From Aristolochia californica (lineage: Eukaryota > Streptophyta > Magnoliopsida > Piperales > Aristolochiaceae), in contig JARWKL010000009.1 in NCBI GenBank assembly GCA_029961685.1, positions 31,369,708-31,433,707 on the forward strand: DNA of 64,000 bases, written 5' to 3'. A model generated the notes under the pieces. It searched no databases. It was not told the DNA's origin and saw only the letters and a program-made list of their open reading frames with translations. This document shows, piece by piece, positions 11,983-22,879 of the stretch (its first letter is position 1; each line of letters begins with the position of its first letter). Made by a program: the position numbers and the translations under genes.

Positions 11983-14815
11983 TCCCACCCCCGCTCCGTC
12001 TATCGTCTTTTGTTGTTCCTGTACATAGAAATTCCAGTTCAAGTACAGCAGATCAGGCTGTCATACTTGTGTTCTTTATCGATTTACCTTAGACCGGGCA
12101 GCAAAGTCTCTTTGCTTCTGGATTGATACATGCAATGCACTGAAAAGCGATTCTCTTCTGATATCAGAAAATCGAAAATACCCTTCTGACGGAGATACAC
12201 CATCAAAATCACGATCACAGAAGCCGAAGAACCTCTGATTTTATTCATTTTAAACAAATAAAGACGATGTAAAAATGTGGGGAATCCTGGTATATGAATC
12301 TGAAAGTCTCCACTGTCGAGTCGTTTTAGATCGATTGAGCGTTTGGTTGGAAGTGGATGTGTGATTATCATTTGGAAGCATTAAGAGAGACAGTCAGAGG
12401 GTGGCCATGGCTCATTTGAAGAAAAGTGCAAGAAACAGCTATGAAGGAACACCTTTTAAGATACCAAACGATATGATATAAAGCTATAATTAGTAAGATT
12501 TGCCAAATTGCCATCTTTCTAAAAAATAGGCATATAATAAATAGAATTTGGTAGATAAATTCGTATACCTAACATGAGAAGTGGCTTTGGAAATGGTATT
12601 GTGAGCTTTCTTTCTCCCCCATGCACGTGACCTGTCATCGATCCGGCGAATTCTCCCACGCATGGGTTCCCATTTTCGATTCAAATTTCTCCTCCTTCCC
12701 CTCCCCATCCCTGTTGACTTCCTTTCTCCCCCTTTCCCAGTTTCTTCAGTCATGGCTGATGATCCATTCCCTTCCCTTCACCCCACTCTTTGTTTTCGTG
12801 CCCACACCGCTGGCCTTCGGAATTCCAGTTACAGAACACAGTAAAGGATGACTGTGTTTTGTGTTTCTGCTTCTGCAAGTTACAGGAGACAAGTACCAGG
12901 AGCTTAATAAAAATTGGATTAATTATCATCCTCCGAGGAAATTCCTCTCGAGAATCTCAACCACTTGGCATGATTTTACTTTGTATTTCCGAGGGAGAGT
13001 GTATCAAAACTTGAATCCTCTCGTTGACGGTCAACCTCTGAAGATTGCCCCCACTTCCTCTTGATAAACAAGTTGAGAGTCGGAGCAGATTTCCTTCTTC
13101 CGCAACTCGTCTTCCCATGTTATCTCCCTTTTTTTATTCCTTGAGGTTTTCTCTTTTTGTTTCTTGTACCAGTTGAACATTAGAGGCTCCTTTTCTATAT
13201 TTTCTCTGGGGTTTTCAAGGTTGGTTTCAAGTCGGGGGAACTTTGAACTTCGCAGTCTCCACTAGTTGAAAAGGGAATACGAGAGAGAGAGGCGGGTTTT
13301 GCCTCCGAAAACCAGAGCATTGCGGTCAACACTCCTTTATTGTTTATCAAAAAGTGCGTCCGATGTTAAAAAAATCTTGCAGAATAACAAATACTCTTTA
13401 GTTAGCTACCCAGAAAATTAAATTAAGGGAACTTCCAGAAGCTTAATTATACCATATTCATGTTGTTGCATACCCTTCTCTACTTTCCGCCATTTGATTC
13501 CAGCCAGTCAAACACCTCTCCTCATATGGACAAGAGAACCAGAGAATTAAAATCTGTGTGAAGGCTAAGATGAGAAGAATGTTAGTTTACATTGTGTCAG
13601 AGGTCCCGTGCTTGTTCTTCCAGTTCTGACCCTTCCTTCTAGGGTTGCACCGATACCCATTTCCTGATTCGGATGAAAAAGAGAATCCCAGACGTAGATA
13701 CTCCAACTAGTTGCTGATAAAGTAAAGATTTAATGAGAACCCTCCTGGAAGAGGAGACTGGGGAGGACGGAAACGAAATGTAGCGACCAGACAAAGAAGG
13801 AACAAAAGTGACGGTGGGGAGGTCTGGTATGGAAGAGGAATACTGGGCTTTGGGGGATCATTGATTGCAGAGACTGAAAGTAAGAGTTCCAACGTGCCAA
13901 ATTGGCCTAGCCCGGAGGAAGATGCGGTGTTCATACTATTTTAATTGTTTCAGTCACATTTGACATACCGTGGTAGAGTCATTTTAATATTCGGAGAGGG
14001 TCGATATAGTTGATGATGATAAGAAAAGACCCATCTCCAGCTGTCTGCTACTCCTCCCATCAGCCCCATGGTCGGGATCAGAAATCAGGATTATAGCAGC
14101 GGTAGAGGAGTAGAAAGAGAGTGAAATCACAGTTGCTTACAGGCTTATACAAAAGAACGAAGAGGCTTATGATATGAATTCCTTTACCGTTTAAAAATAT
14201 TAAAAGTAAGACTATTATTGTTGGCTCTGAGCATCGACCTCCCAAATCACCCAATGGGGTTGAAGTCGGGTAGGAGATGTCTGACTTGAAGTGACGGCCT
14301 TGCTACTGAACAGACACGAATGAATGAATGGAGAGAGAGGTGAAAGAAGCATAAAGGAAATGCCATAAACGATCCCTTTTATAGAGGATTTTTTTACTCG
14401 TTTTTTTTTCTTTTACTTTTGATGCTGTTGTTTGAATTAAGCGACTCATGAAACGGTAGTTCTATATCGATACAGAGAGGATTCTCCAGTTCATCTTCTC
14501 TCACTTGACTGTCATTTCTGGACTCTAAATGTGACATGGAACTTTTCCCCCTCTTCAACTCACTTTTAGAAATAGTCTCGGTTACAATCACCTAAAGGAT
14601 TGAGGAGGGAGTGAGAGACTGCTCCTTGTCGACACCCACTTCCGACGTTTTACAGTCAGAAATGCCATGTTTTTATCTATCTTCTCACCTCCTTTCACTG
14701 TTTCTCCTTCTCCTGCTTCAGAATATTATTTTCAGGTTCCCATATATCCAGGGGAATAAACTATTCATAGCCCTTCCCCACCTCTAAACCTCCCTCCTAG
14801 CAGAGCTCCAACAAC
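11983..14815. other. Spacer between LRR kinase and PLETHORA-like gene
   Basis: This 2.8-kb stretch holds the LRR kinase 3' region and the upstream region of the PLETHORA-like gene. Several frames of 60-95 codons exist on both strands, but none has a recognisable motif, a consistent splice context or a family match. I treat them as chance. A TATA-like TTTTATAGAGG sits near 14378-14388, about 430 bp before the start codon. No transposon or RNA gene was seen. Confidence 0.45.
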
Positions 14816-17657
14816 ATGAATAACTGGCTCTCTTTCTCTCACTCTTCCGACGACACTACTTCCCCTTTCCCTCATCATCAACATGCATCTCAAACCTCTC
14901 ATGCTAGCATAGAGTTGGTAACGGATAACACCCACCAACCCCTTCAAATCCAAGGTATCTTTTCACCAGTTTACATCTTTTCTGGTTCTTTTCTTGAAGC
15001 GACAACGGTGTTTTGGTCCTCTTATCTGCAGATTGGAGCTTGATCGACTCTCAAAGTGAAAACAATGTTCCGAAGGTGGCAGATTTCCTGGGAGTTGGTG
15101 TACCCGATAATCCACCGGATTTTCCTGCATTCAACCAAATCCCGACGAGTTACGCCGACTATGCAGGTTACACAATCCAGACGGAGGAAGCGCCGGCGGC
15201 TGCTTCCGCCTCGGAAGAGTACAATTGTCAAGGAAACGGAAGTAACTTACAGTCACTGACGCTTTCCATGGGCAATGGTAAAGGTCCCAATGGGGAGGGC
15301 AGTGGTAAGAACACGACTGCAGTGGAGGCGACCGCGACCCCGAGAAGGTCTGTGGATACATTCGGGCAGAGAACCTCGATGTACCGTGGCGTGACCAGGT
15401 ACTATTTTGATTTTACTGATCCTATATCAACTGAAAACCAGAGGACAATTGAGCCATATATATTATAGATATAATGCATGTATTGTGTATATGCATGCTG
15501 TCAAAGACGACATGAAATCACTGCATTATTCATTTTGTTCGCTTTCAAAGATCGTGATCATATGCATAGAAAGTAGGAGAATAGTTATCGGGCTATGGTT
15601 ATTTTGGGATCAAAATAGGCATAGATGGACGGGGAGATACGAAGCTCACCTGTGGGATAATAGCTGTAGAAGAGAAGGGCAATCAAGGAAAGGGCGCCAA
15701 GGTATTATTCCGTCGATATTTACTAAGCTTTTCCTGCTTCCATCTTTAAGTCTTCTTCCTCATTAAAGGTTTGCCAGAGCTAAGTTGCTGCTAACCGATA
15801 TTGTTTCTCTTCCTGTTCTCACCTTCGCTTCTGCGCTCTCGACTCTTTCCTCTTCAAGTCTACTTGGGTGAGTCAAATCTCTGAAGCCACAGCATTAATT
15901 TATAGTATACTCCTTTTTTGGCTCGTCAGTATCGTAACGATTCAACCTTTTCTCCTTCGCTCTATTCACACCAGGCGGATATGACAAAGAAGAGAAGGCA
16001 GCGAGGTCGTACGATTTGGCTGCTCTTAAATACTGGGGCACCTCCACCACCACAAACTTGCCGGTGAGTTCTAAGCCAATGTTGTTACTGGAAGAAAGTG
16101 ATAGAGCTGATCACCATTGATCACGATGATATACAGTATGACTGGCCTTGCTGGGACGCCCGGCGACGAAGACGTTGGGAGTCCAATTTGAATTATCTAA
16201 CGCGAGTTTTTGTGTGTTCAGATCAGCAACTATGAGAAGGAACTGGAAGAAATGAAACATATGACCAGGCAAGAATGGGTTGCATCACTTAGAAGGTAAC
16301 TCATATTGACTGCTTTCAGAATGAAATAGTGATCGCAGATACGGTGTTAGGCCTGACGATATTTGTTGCAGTCTCGGAAAAGAATTTCAGTCTCAACTTT
16401 TTCCCATTCTGTATTGATAAGAAATAATAAGGATCCCTTGAACTTTTCTCGATTAAGGCTGGCGATTCAATTTTCATTTACAAACACAAATCAGACGGAA
16501 GAAAAGACACTTAAAAACTTTTCGAACTCTCCGGTGCCATCTATTTCTCAGAATTCCACTGATACGATATTACTCTTCTCTGTGGCAATGTCTCAGGAAA
16601 AGCAGTGGCTTCTCGAGGGGCGCATCAATGTATAGGGGAGTCACCAGGTGAGTCTCAGCCATTGCTTGGTTCTGTTTAAATCGGGCTTCGTTATTGTTCA
16701 GTTAACAAATCCCAAGTGCTGCTTGAACAATAAGTTCGTCATTTACAGGCATCATCAGCAAGGAAGATGGCAGGCAAGAATCGGTAGAGTGGCGGGAAAC
16801 AAAGATCTTTATCTCGGCACTTTCAGTAAGTCGATTCGCCGCCGACTAAAAATCAATATATATCGATGGGCATAGTAATACGAACCCTCGTCATCTAACT
16901 CGTAGCGATGAATGGATAAACAGGTACTGAGGAGGAGGCTGCAGAGGCTTACGATATTGCAGCGATAAAGTTTAGAGGTCTGAATGCTGTAACGAACTTC
17001 GATATGAGCCGCTATGATGTCAATGGCATCTTAGAGAGCAGCACATTGCCCATCAAAGGAGGAGCCTCCAAGGCAATCGATGCAAGAAAGAGAGAAGACG
17101 TAAAACCCGCGTCATCCTCCACTTTTTTACCGGACTCTCTCCAATTACATGGCTACCACCACCACCCTTACTTGACTTACGAACAACAGCCGCAGCAGCA
17201 ATCTCAGTGGCAATTCGACTCCCAGCTTCACCAAAGTTACTATCACAACACTTTGCAACTTCGTTCGACCGGTGAGATGCCACAGTTTCACCAGAATTAC
17301 GTCCATTCCCAGTCCCACCAGCCTGCAGCCTTCGCCCACAACCTGATCGGAATGGGTCCATCCCCCTTGGAGACCAACAGCAGCTCGTCCATCGCTAACA
17401 CTAACAGCAGTTGTAGCTACTACAATGGAGGTCATTACTACGGGAATGGGTTTATGATGAACGGAGAGTCGGCCGTGATGATGAGCGGCGGAGGCAGCGC
17501 GGTGGGATTGAAGCTTGATAACGTGGATTCAGGTGATGTGGGAGTGGTTAAGGTTGATTACGATACGGATACCGGAGGAGGATACTCTGACTGGCTGTCG
17601 ACGGACACGGTTCGAGGTCCCAACCATGGAATTTTCTCAGTCTGGAACGATACATAG
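14816..17657 (+). CDS. PLETHORA1/2-like AP2 transcription factor (AINTEGUMENTA-like)
   Basis: Nine exons: 14816-14954, 15032-15398, 15619-15701, 15859-15867, 15975-16063, 16222-16295, 16597-16647, 16749-16825 and 16924-17657. They join in frame to 540 residues. Two AP2 DNA-binding repeats are present. R1 (about 163-227) has [22 protein letters not shown] and the [12 protein letters not shown] block. R2 (about 265-320) has [22 protein letters not shown] and [15 protein letters not shown]. They are separated by the linker [17 protein letters not shown]. Diagnostic PLT1/2-type motifs are NNWLSFS at the N-terminus, [23 protein letters not shown], and a C-terminal KVDYD then FSVWND. Exon 4 is a 9-nt microexon coding YLG. 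In Arabidopsis PLT1/PLT2 are nuclear regulators of root stem-cell niche identity downstream of auxin. The same role is inferred here. R2 reads HHQQGRW where PLT2 from memory has HHQHGRW. Confidence 0.93.
15859..15867 (+). other. 9-nt microexon of the PLETHORA-like gene
   Basis: The exon TCTACTTGG is bounded by an AAG acceptor and a GTGAG donor. With flanking phases it encodes V-Y-L-G in AP2 repeat R1. Skipping it would keep the frame but delete three residues. A microexon at this position is, to my knowledge, a conserved feature of AP2/AIL genes. Confidence 0.85.
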
Positions 17658-19270
17658 AAATTTTGTCGAAAAGTTGAGAGGCAATTTTGCAAATTTTGGC
17701 GTTTTTGTGCACTCCGGCTTGGCTACGCAGGAATTCTCTATGACTGCTCAAATTCAGTTTTGAAATGTAACTGCCTTCGGAAAGCAAAATCCTCTGATTT
17801 TCCATGTAATCTAAAACTGTGACGCAACCAGACAAACATTTCTAATTAACTCAGTTCTGGAAAAACCCGGTATAAACTGTTTCTGAGTAGATAGAGAAAC
17901 GAAACTCACTCGAGGATTAAATCACGGCCAGCCGAAGAAGACGAGTTAAATATAAACAAAACGAAACCAAATTCGTTAATTGACACACCAAGTGAAAAAT
18001 CAAATGTTTGTTTAAATTATTTATTTTATTTTTTTAATTAAAAGTTAAATAAAACTATCTTAATAAAATTAAATCTATTAATAAACTCATTGTCCTCTTT
18101 CGAGAGGTCACCGGTGAATAGTTAGTGGTCACCCCCCGGCCGGCCTGCGACATTATCGAGGATCTCCCAACAGAAAAATCAAATACAAAACTGGAATTTT
18201 TGCATCTTTAATAACGCTGACAGCTAATGCCACCCAAAAGCACCTTCGTCAGCCAGCCACTCTTATCATCACATTATTGTTGTGCCACCGAGCTGCCTAC
18301 TTTCTCTCTCCTCCCTGGTCGCGGACTTTCCTCCTCTGTGCTTATCTTTGCCGACATCCAGGCAGTTTGCAACGCCGCCCCTTTCCAGCTACTCTCCTTT
18401 TCATCTTTCTTTTTTTTTGGGGGTTCAGTAATTGAATGAAAATTAGAGGACAGAGAGTCTCCCCTGTTATTTTACTGCATTTCAGGCTAGTTTCAGAAGT
18501 TACGGCGTCACCCAGTTGGGACTTGAGAGGGATTTTTCCGGTGGCCGGCTTCGCGGTGAAATGAAGCAGTCTTAAAGATACAAAACGAGAGATTTAAAGA
18601 AGCCGATCCCGTTTTCAAAATCGGAGAATTATCAGAGGAATTTGCAAATTGGAAACGAAATCACACTCGTCGACTTGCTGTGGCAGAGCGTAGGAGCCGC
18701 GATTCACGACGAGACGGCACCCTGTCCCTGTCCCTGTCCTGCCCCATCACGATGATATAAAGCTTCGGCCAGCTCAGCTAGCACGTGGGAGCTTTCCCTC
18801 ACTTGGACACGTACGCGCCGCTGACTAATTTATCCACGTGTACGGCAACCTGGTGATGGCAGCGACGCATGGGAAAAGGAAAGGCCGGTCAGATGGGGCG
18901 GCTCAGTGTGTCTCTTGTCGCGTGACTAGCGTCCATCCATTTCATTACAACCCGGACAGGTTACCTACAGCCCGGAGCCGCGTAAAATTCCATATTTGCC
19001 CAAATTATATCGGGAGAGGTGAGTTTTTAGATGATTAGAGCAGCGGTAATTGCGTAAAAGGAGTACCATTGTTCGTAAATAAGACGCGGAAACGTTTGAT
19101 ACGCGTTTCTAAAAGCAATTCTCGATTTTCATCGTCATTACCGATCACTCCAGCTCCTTAAAAAGACCCACCTCAGACCAAAACCCCTCAATTCCTTCCT
19201 TAGCCTCCTCTTCGTCTTCTCGTCGCGGAAATCCTCCCTTCCCAAATCTCACCATCCCTTTAGCTCAGGA
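17658..19270. other. Spacer and upstream region of the A20/AN1 gene
   Basis: The region carries the likely PLT-like 3' UTR, an AT-rich block at about 17990-18090, and a GC-richer promoter-proximal part. The last 120 bp before 19271 are pyrimidine-rich and look like a 5' UTR. No supported gene was found on either strand. Confidence 0.5.
18782..18840 (+). promoter_or_regulatory. Pair of G-box/ABRE-like ACGT elements upstream of the A20/AN1 gene
   Basis: CACGTGG at 18782-18788 and CACGTG at 18835-18840 bracket a further ACACGTAC core near 18807-18814. They lie 430-490 bp upstream of the stress-associated protein start. CACGTG motifs bind bZIP (ABF) and bHLH factors, and paired ABREs are typical of ABA- or drought-induced promoters. 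Function here is inferred from motif and neighbour only. Confidence 0.45.
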
Positions 19271-19738
19271 ATGTCGCAGAGGGAAAAAGAAGAGACCGAA
19301 TTCAAGGTCCCTGAAGCCCTCAATCTATGCGTCAATAACTGCGGATTTCCGGGCAATCCGGCCACCAAAAATATGTGCCAGAACTGCTATAAGGCTTCCG
19401 GCATCTTGACCGCTCCTTCTTGCTCCACTCACGATAAACACAAACCTGCTCCGATCCGGTCTTCCGAGAGGCTCGCTCTGCCGCCCGTGGTCGTTAGCGA
19501 AGAGCGGTCCGAGAGACCGGTCGATTCTCATACGGAGGTTCGGCTGTTGAACCGTTGCACCAGTTGCAGAAAGAAGGTCGGAGTGACCGGGTTCCGCTGC
19601 CGATGCGGTGATCTGTTCTGTGGCGTACATCGGTACTCGGATCGACACGTATGTAGCTTCGATTATAAGGCGGCTGCGAGAGACGCGATCGCGCGGGAAA
19701 ATCCGGTGGTTATAGCGGCCAAGATCGTCAAGCTTTGA
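19271..19738 (+). CDS. A20/AN1 zinc-finger stress-associated protein (SAP5-like)
   Basis: An intronless gene of 155 codons, as is usual for plant SAPs. An A20 finger starts at residue 20 (cysteines about 20, 24, 36 and 39 in LCVNNCG to MCQNCYK). A C-terminal AN1 finger starts at about residue 96 (RCTSCRKKVG, RCRCGDLFC, HRYSDRHVC). The end AARDAIARENPVV is a SAP family hallmark. The N-terminus SQREKEETEFKV closely resembles Arabidopsis SAP5 (At3g12630). Family members bind ubiquitin chains through A20, and SAP5 is reported to act as an E3 ligase that promotes abiotic-stress tolerance. The start is the first ATG after a pyrimidine-rich leader and gives the canonical N-terminus. Upstream ACGT elements would fit stress induction. 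Confidence 0.95.
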   Translation: MSQREKEETEFKVPEALNLCVNNCGFPGNPATKNMCQNCYKASGILTAPSCSTHDKHKPAPIRSSERLALPPVVVSEERSERPVDSHTEVRLLNRCTSCRKKVGVTGFRCRCGDLFCGVHRYSDRHVCSFDYKAAARDAIARENPVVIAAKIVKL

Positions 19739-21124
19739 CTGGTGAAAGAGAAGGATTACGGAGGAAAAAAGGAAAAAAAAAAAAAAATGGCCGATGTTTT
19801 GAGGAATGGGAATCTATAGCTTCAGCTATGAGGTTTGTAAACGGATGAAAAAAGTTGTGAGATTCCCGGAAGTGACCAAGATAGAAAAAATGTTGAATTA
19901 TGTCGGAAAATTAATGAAGTTTTTAGTGGGCGGCGTGTAACATTTCCTTCCTCGTTATCTTCATCATGTTCTTGTCCGATTTTAGAAACAAGAGTTCTGG
20001 AATCCGGAGCCTCGAATTTTCACCGGCGCCAGTGACTCCGTTTTATGACTTCGGTTGTCCTTCGGTCCCTGTCAGGCTGTCACACCTTTTCTAGTAGACT
20101 TTTCCTTTTGTCATGTATTTTTGAAAAATTAAAAAATTGAAAGGAAAAAAAGTTGTAACGTCTTTGAACCGTTCAATGTCTGATAAAGTAAAAACCATCG
20201 ATCTGATCCGTCCGATTGTCGTGGAATCATGATTCACGTTGGTTTGAATTTTATTGCATTTGAGATATGAGAATTTCCCTAATTCATGGACAGATGCCAC
20301 GTCTAGGCTCAAGATGGTGGGCGCAACTCTTGTAATCCACGGCTGAGATTGTGCGAGGCGGTGGGGCACTGGAAGAGACGTGAGATCGACATCGCGGGGA
20401 AATGATGGTCGAGGGGGGATCCTGTGCTGCCACAGTTCTTTTCATCTCGGAGGATATCGAAATGGGTGGGAACTGGGAACAGGTTGGCTCCAGGTGGCAA
20501 CCGTGCGAAGTTGGCCTGAGCGACGTTCTTTCTCCCGAAATATACGTGGAAGATTGATAACTAAAACGAAGGCGATGCCGACGTAGGAAGAACACCTCGT
20601 CGTTTCTCTTTTTCTCCCCGGGGTTTCTTATCATGGGAAGATGCATCAAGGAGTCACAGGAGGAAAGGAGAGTGGAAGGGTATAGCGTTGAGTGGGGCGG
20701 ATCTTGAATTTGGGGTTAAATGTTCATATGGATATTGAATGGAAGGGATGAAACGAGTTGGGTATTTTTTTTTAATTTTTTTTGCCTCTGACTCTGGTCC
20801 TTGGCAATGTGTCTAAACTCTGGAAGTGGTCGTGGCGATTTGGATTGCAGAGTGGTCTGGTTCAAGTTCTGTTCTGCTGTAAGAGAATTATGGAGCAGTT
20901 GATGAATAGAACGCAGGGCAGATCAATTCAAAGTTGGAATCATTTCATGAAGAAACTGTCCCTCATCATTTTCAAGTGTGAAACGCCACTTAATCCTCTT
21001 CATCTGACCTATAGACGCCGGAGGCATTAAGAATCTTGCAAAGTCTGAGTGGAAGAAGTCAAGTTTGACAGGGTGTTTTACTAACGAATAAACAATAAGG
21101 TAATGAATGATAAAATTGTTTTCT

Positions 21125-21420
21125 CTCCCGTTTTAGTCTTCCCCACTACAGAGCTCAACGGCTCTTTATCATTCGAGGTTGGTCCCGAGTTCGAGTCCTG
21201 CTCCCACCGAATTTTGTCCTGGGTATTTTCAGGAGTTTGTCCTGGGTTTTTCCGATGAATTTGTCCACGGATTTTCCCGTGTGAGAAAATATTAAAATTT
21301 GTGTTTGTATCGACAGTGCCAGTCTTTGAGATTCGTGGGGTTAGCTTTGAGCCTTTTAGCACAATTGTTTCAATAGTTAGCACTTAACCCTGCTCTGATT
21401 CCAACTTTTAGCTTACTCGA
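21125..21420 (+). mobile_element. Possible tRNA-derived SINE
   Basis: A box-A-like GAGCTCAACGG (about 21151-21161) is followed about 38 bp later by a box B GTTCGAGTCC (21189-21198). This is the spacing of an internal Pol III promoter in tRNA-derived SINEs. The preceding GGTTGGTCCCGA is also tRNA-like. Downstream sequence does not fold as a tRNA, which argues against a real tRNA gene. The ends are uncertain. I found no clear target duplication and no second copy in the window. Confidence 0.45.
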
Positions 21421-22839
21421 GCCTATTGGTTTTGTGTCATGTGACCGCTCATAGGGTGAAAACTAAATGGAAAGAATCTGGTTCTTGGTGCCTATCACTG
21501 CCACTGATTTATGATCTTAAGGTGGGATCGAATCTTATATGTTCAAACCGGGTTTAATTTAAATATTTCAATTTCGAGCTCGAGCGGAGCTAAACTGTGA
21601 AATACATGTGAAATAAATTATATATAAAATTATTTATATATTTTGAATAAAATTAATTATAAAAACTGTATAATTATACATAAACTTTATTCAATAATTA
21701 AACACAAAAACAATATTGAAATATCAATATCAATTTACAATTACCCAAATAAAAATTATATATCCTGTATAAATTTATAAACTCTAGCTCTTTTCTTCTT
21801 TCGTACTAAGAAAACGATATATGAAATCTCCATTTCGCACGAGTAAAATTTATACCTATGACAAAAATAAAAGAATAAAATTTATTATTATATAATAAAA
21901 AATATATTCTTCCACTACTAATTACTTAATTTAGTGAAAAATATTAAAATTGCCAAAAAAAAATAAAAATCAAGTAATTAGTAACATTATCTCTTAAAAT
22001 GTAATCATAAAACAATTTTTTTAATAAATATAGATTTAACAGAGCCTCACCGTAATTCTTTAATCTTCTGGTTCCTTCTCTCTTCTCCGCCACCAGTCCA
22101 AATGCAGACTCGAGGAATGGAATCGCAGTCGCGTTATTAGATTGCTCGAACACAAATGGAATCGGTAACGGATGGAAAACCTCGAAACAAATGGATGCAG
22201 AGCCCCACTTTCTGAAAGCGATAAGGCACGATGTCTGAAAACCTAAGTTAAATGTGAAAAGGGGACGGAAAGCGAGCCAGGAGGCTTCTGAAATTACAAA
22301 ATCACACAGACGGAATAGCAAGTTTTCATGGGGGTGTAATGGTGAATATGAGCGAGGGTGTGAGCAGTTTGGGGGTTTTTGTCTGAAGTCTACTGTGAAT
22401 TAGTTACGAGAGTGGAAGGAGAAAGAGCATTCGAAGATACCCACCGTGAAAATTGTGTATCTAAACGAAACGCAGAACCTTCTACTGCCCTTGTTCGCTC
22501 TTCTTTATCATTGCTGAATGAATGAATTCTTCAAGATTGAATGCATGAATTGTGGATCTGGGCGTCACCCAGAATCTTCTCCATCTAAAAGCCGAAAGAA
22601 ATCTCGTTAAAATGCGAATTATGGTGAAGCCTTTTATCGTCTTCTTCCCCGGAAAACAACTCATTCCAGTCCCAACCACTTAAATCTTCGGTTTCTCTTC
22701 CTTCGATTCACTGTTGTGTCGCTTACACTAAAACGAAATTAAAGCCACGGCCCATAAATAATTGCCAGTTCCCGCAATCGATCAATGAATGCTACACCCT
22801 TTCTTCCCAGAATGATTGAAGAACACCAACTCGTCACCC

Positions 22840-22844
<5 letters not shown>

Positions 22845-22875
<31 letters not shown>
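22845..22875. repeat. (AG)n microsatellite
   Basis: About fifteen AG units lie in intergenic sequence between the A20/AN1 gene and the AGC kinase. Confidence 0.9.

Positions 22876-22879
<4 letters not shown>

Noticed and set aside
12861..13064. 67-codon plus-strand frame upstream of the PLETHORA-like gene (contains NWINYHPPRKFLSRISTTWH)
   Set aside because: No family motif, no matching exon around it, and no coding support beyond openness.
20284..20649. 121-codon minus-strand frame in the SAP-kinase spacer
   Set aside because: Composition is Ser/Pro/Arg-rich and it overlaps open frames on both strands, as expected of GC-richer spacer sequence. No recognisable domain.
21150..21200. tRNA gene suggested by box A and box B
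   Set aside because: No acceptor stem or cloverleaf can be drawn, and the sequence continues into non-tRNA repeats. A SINE fits better.
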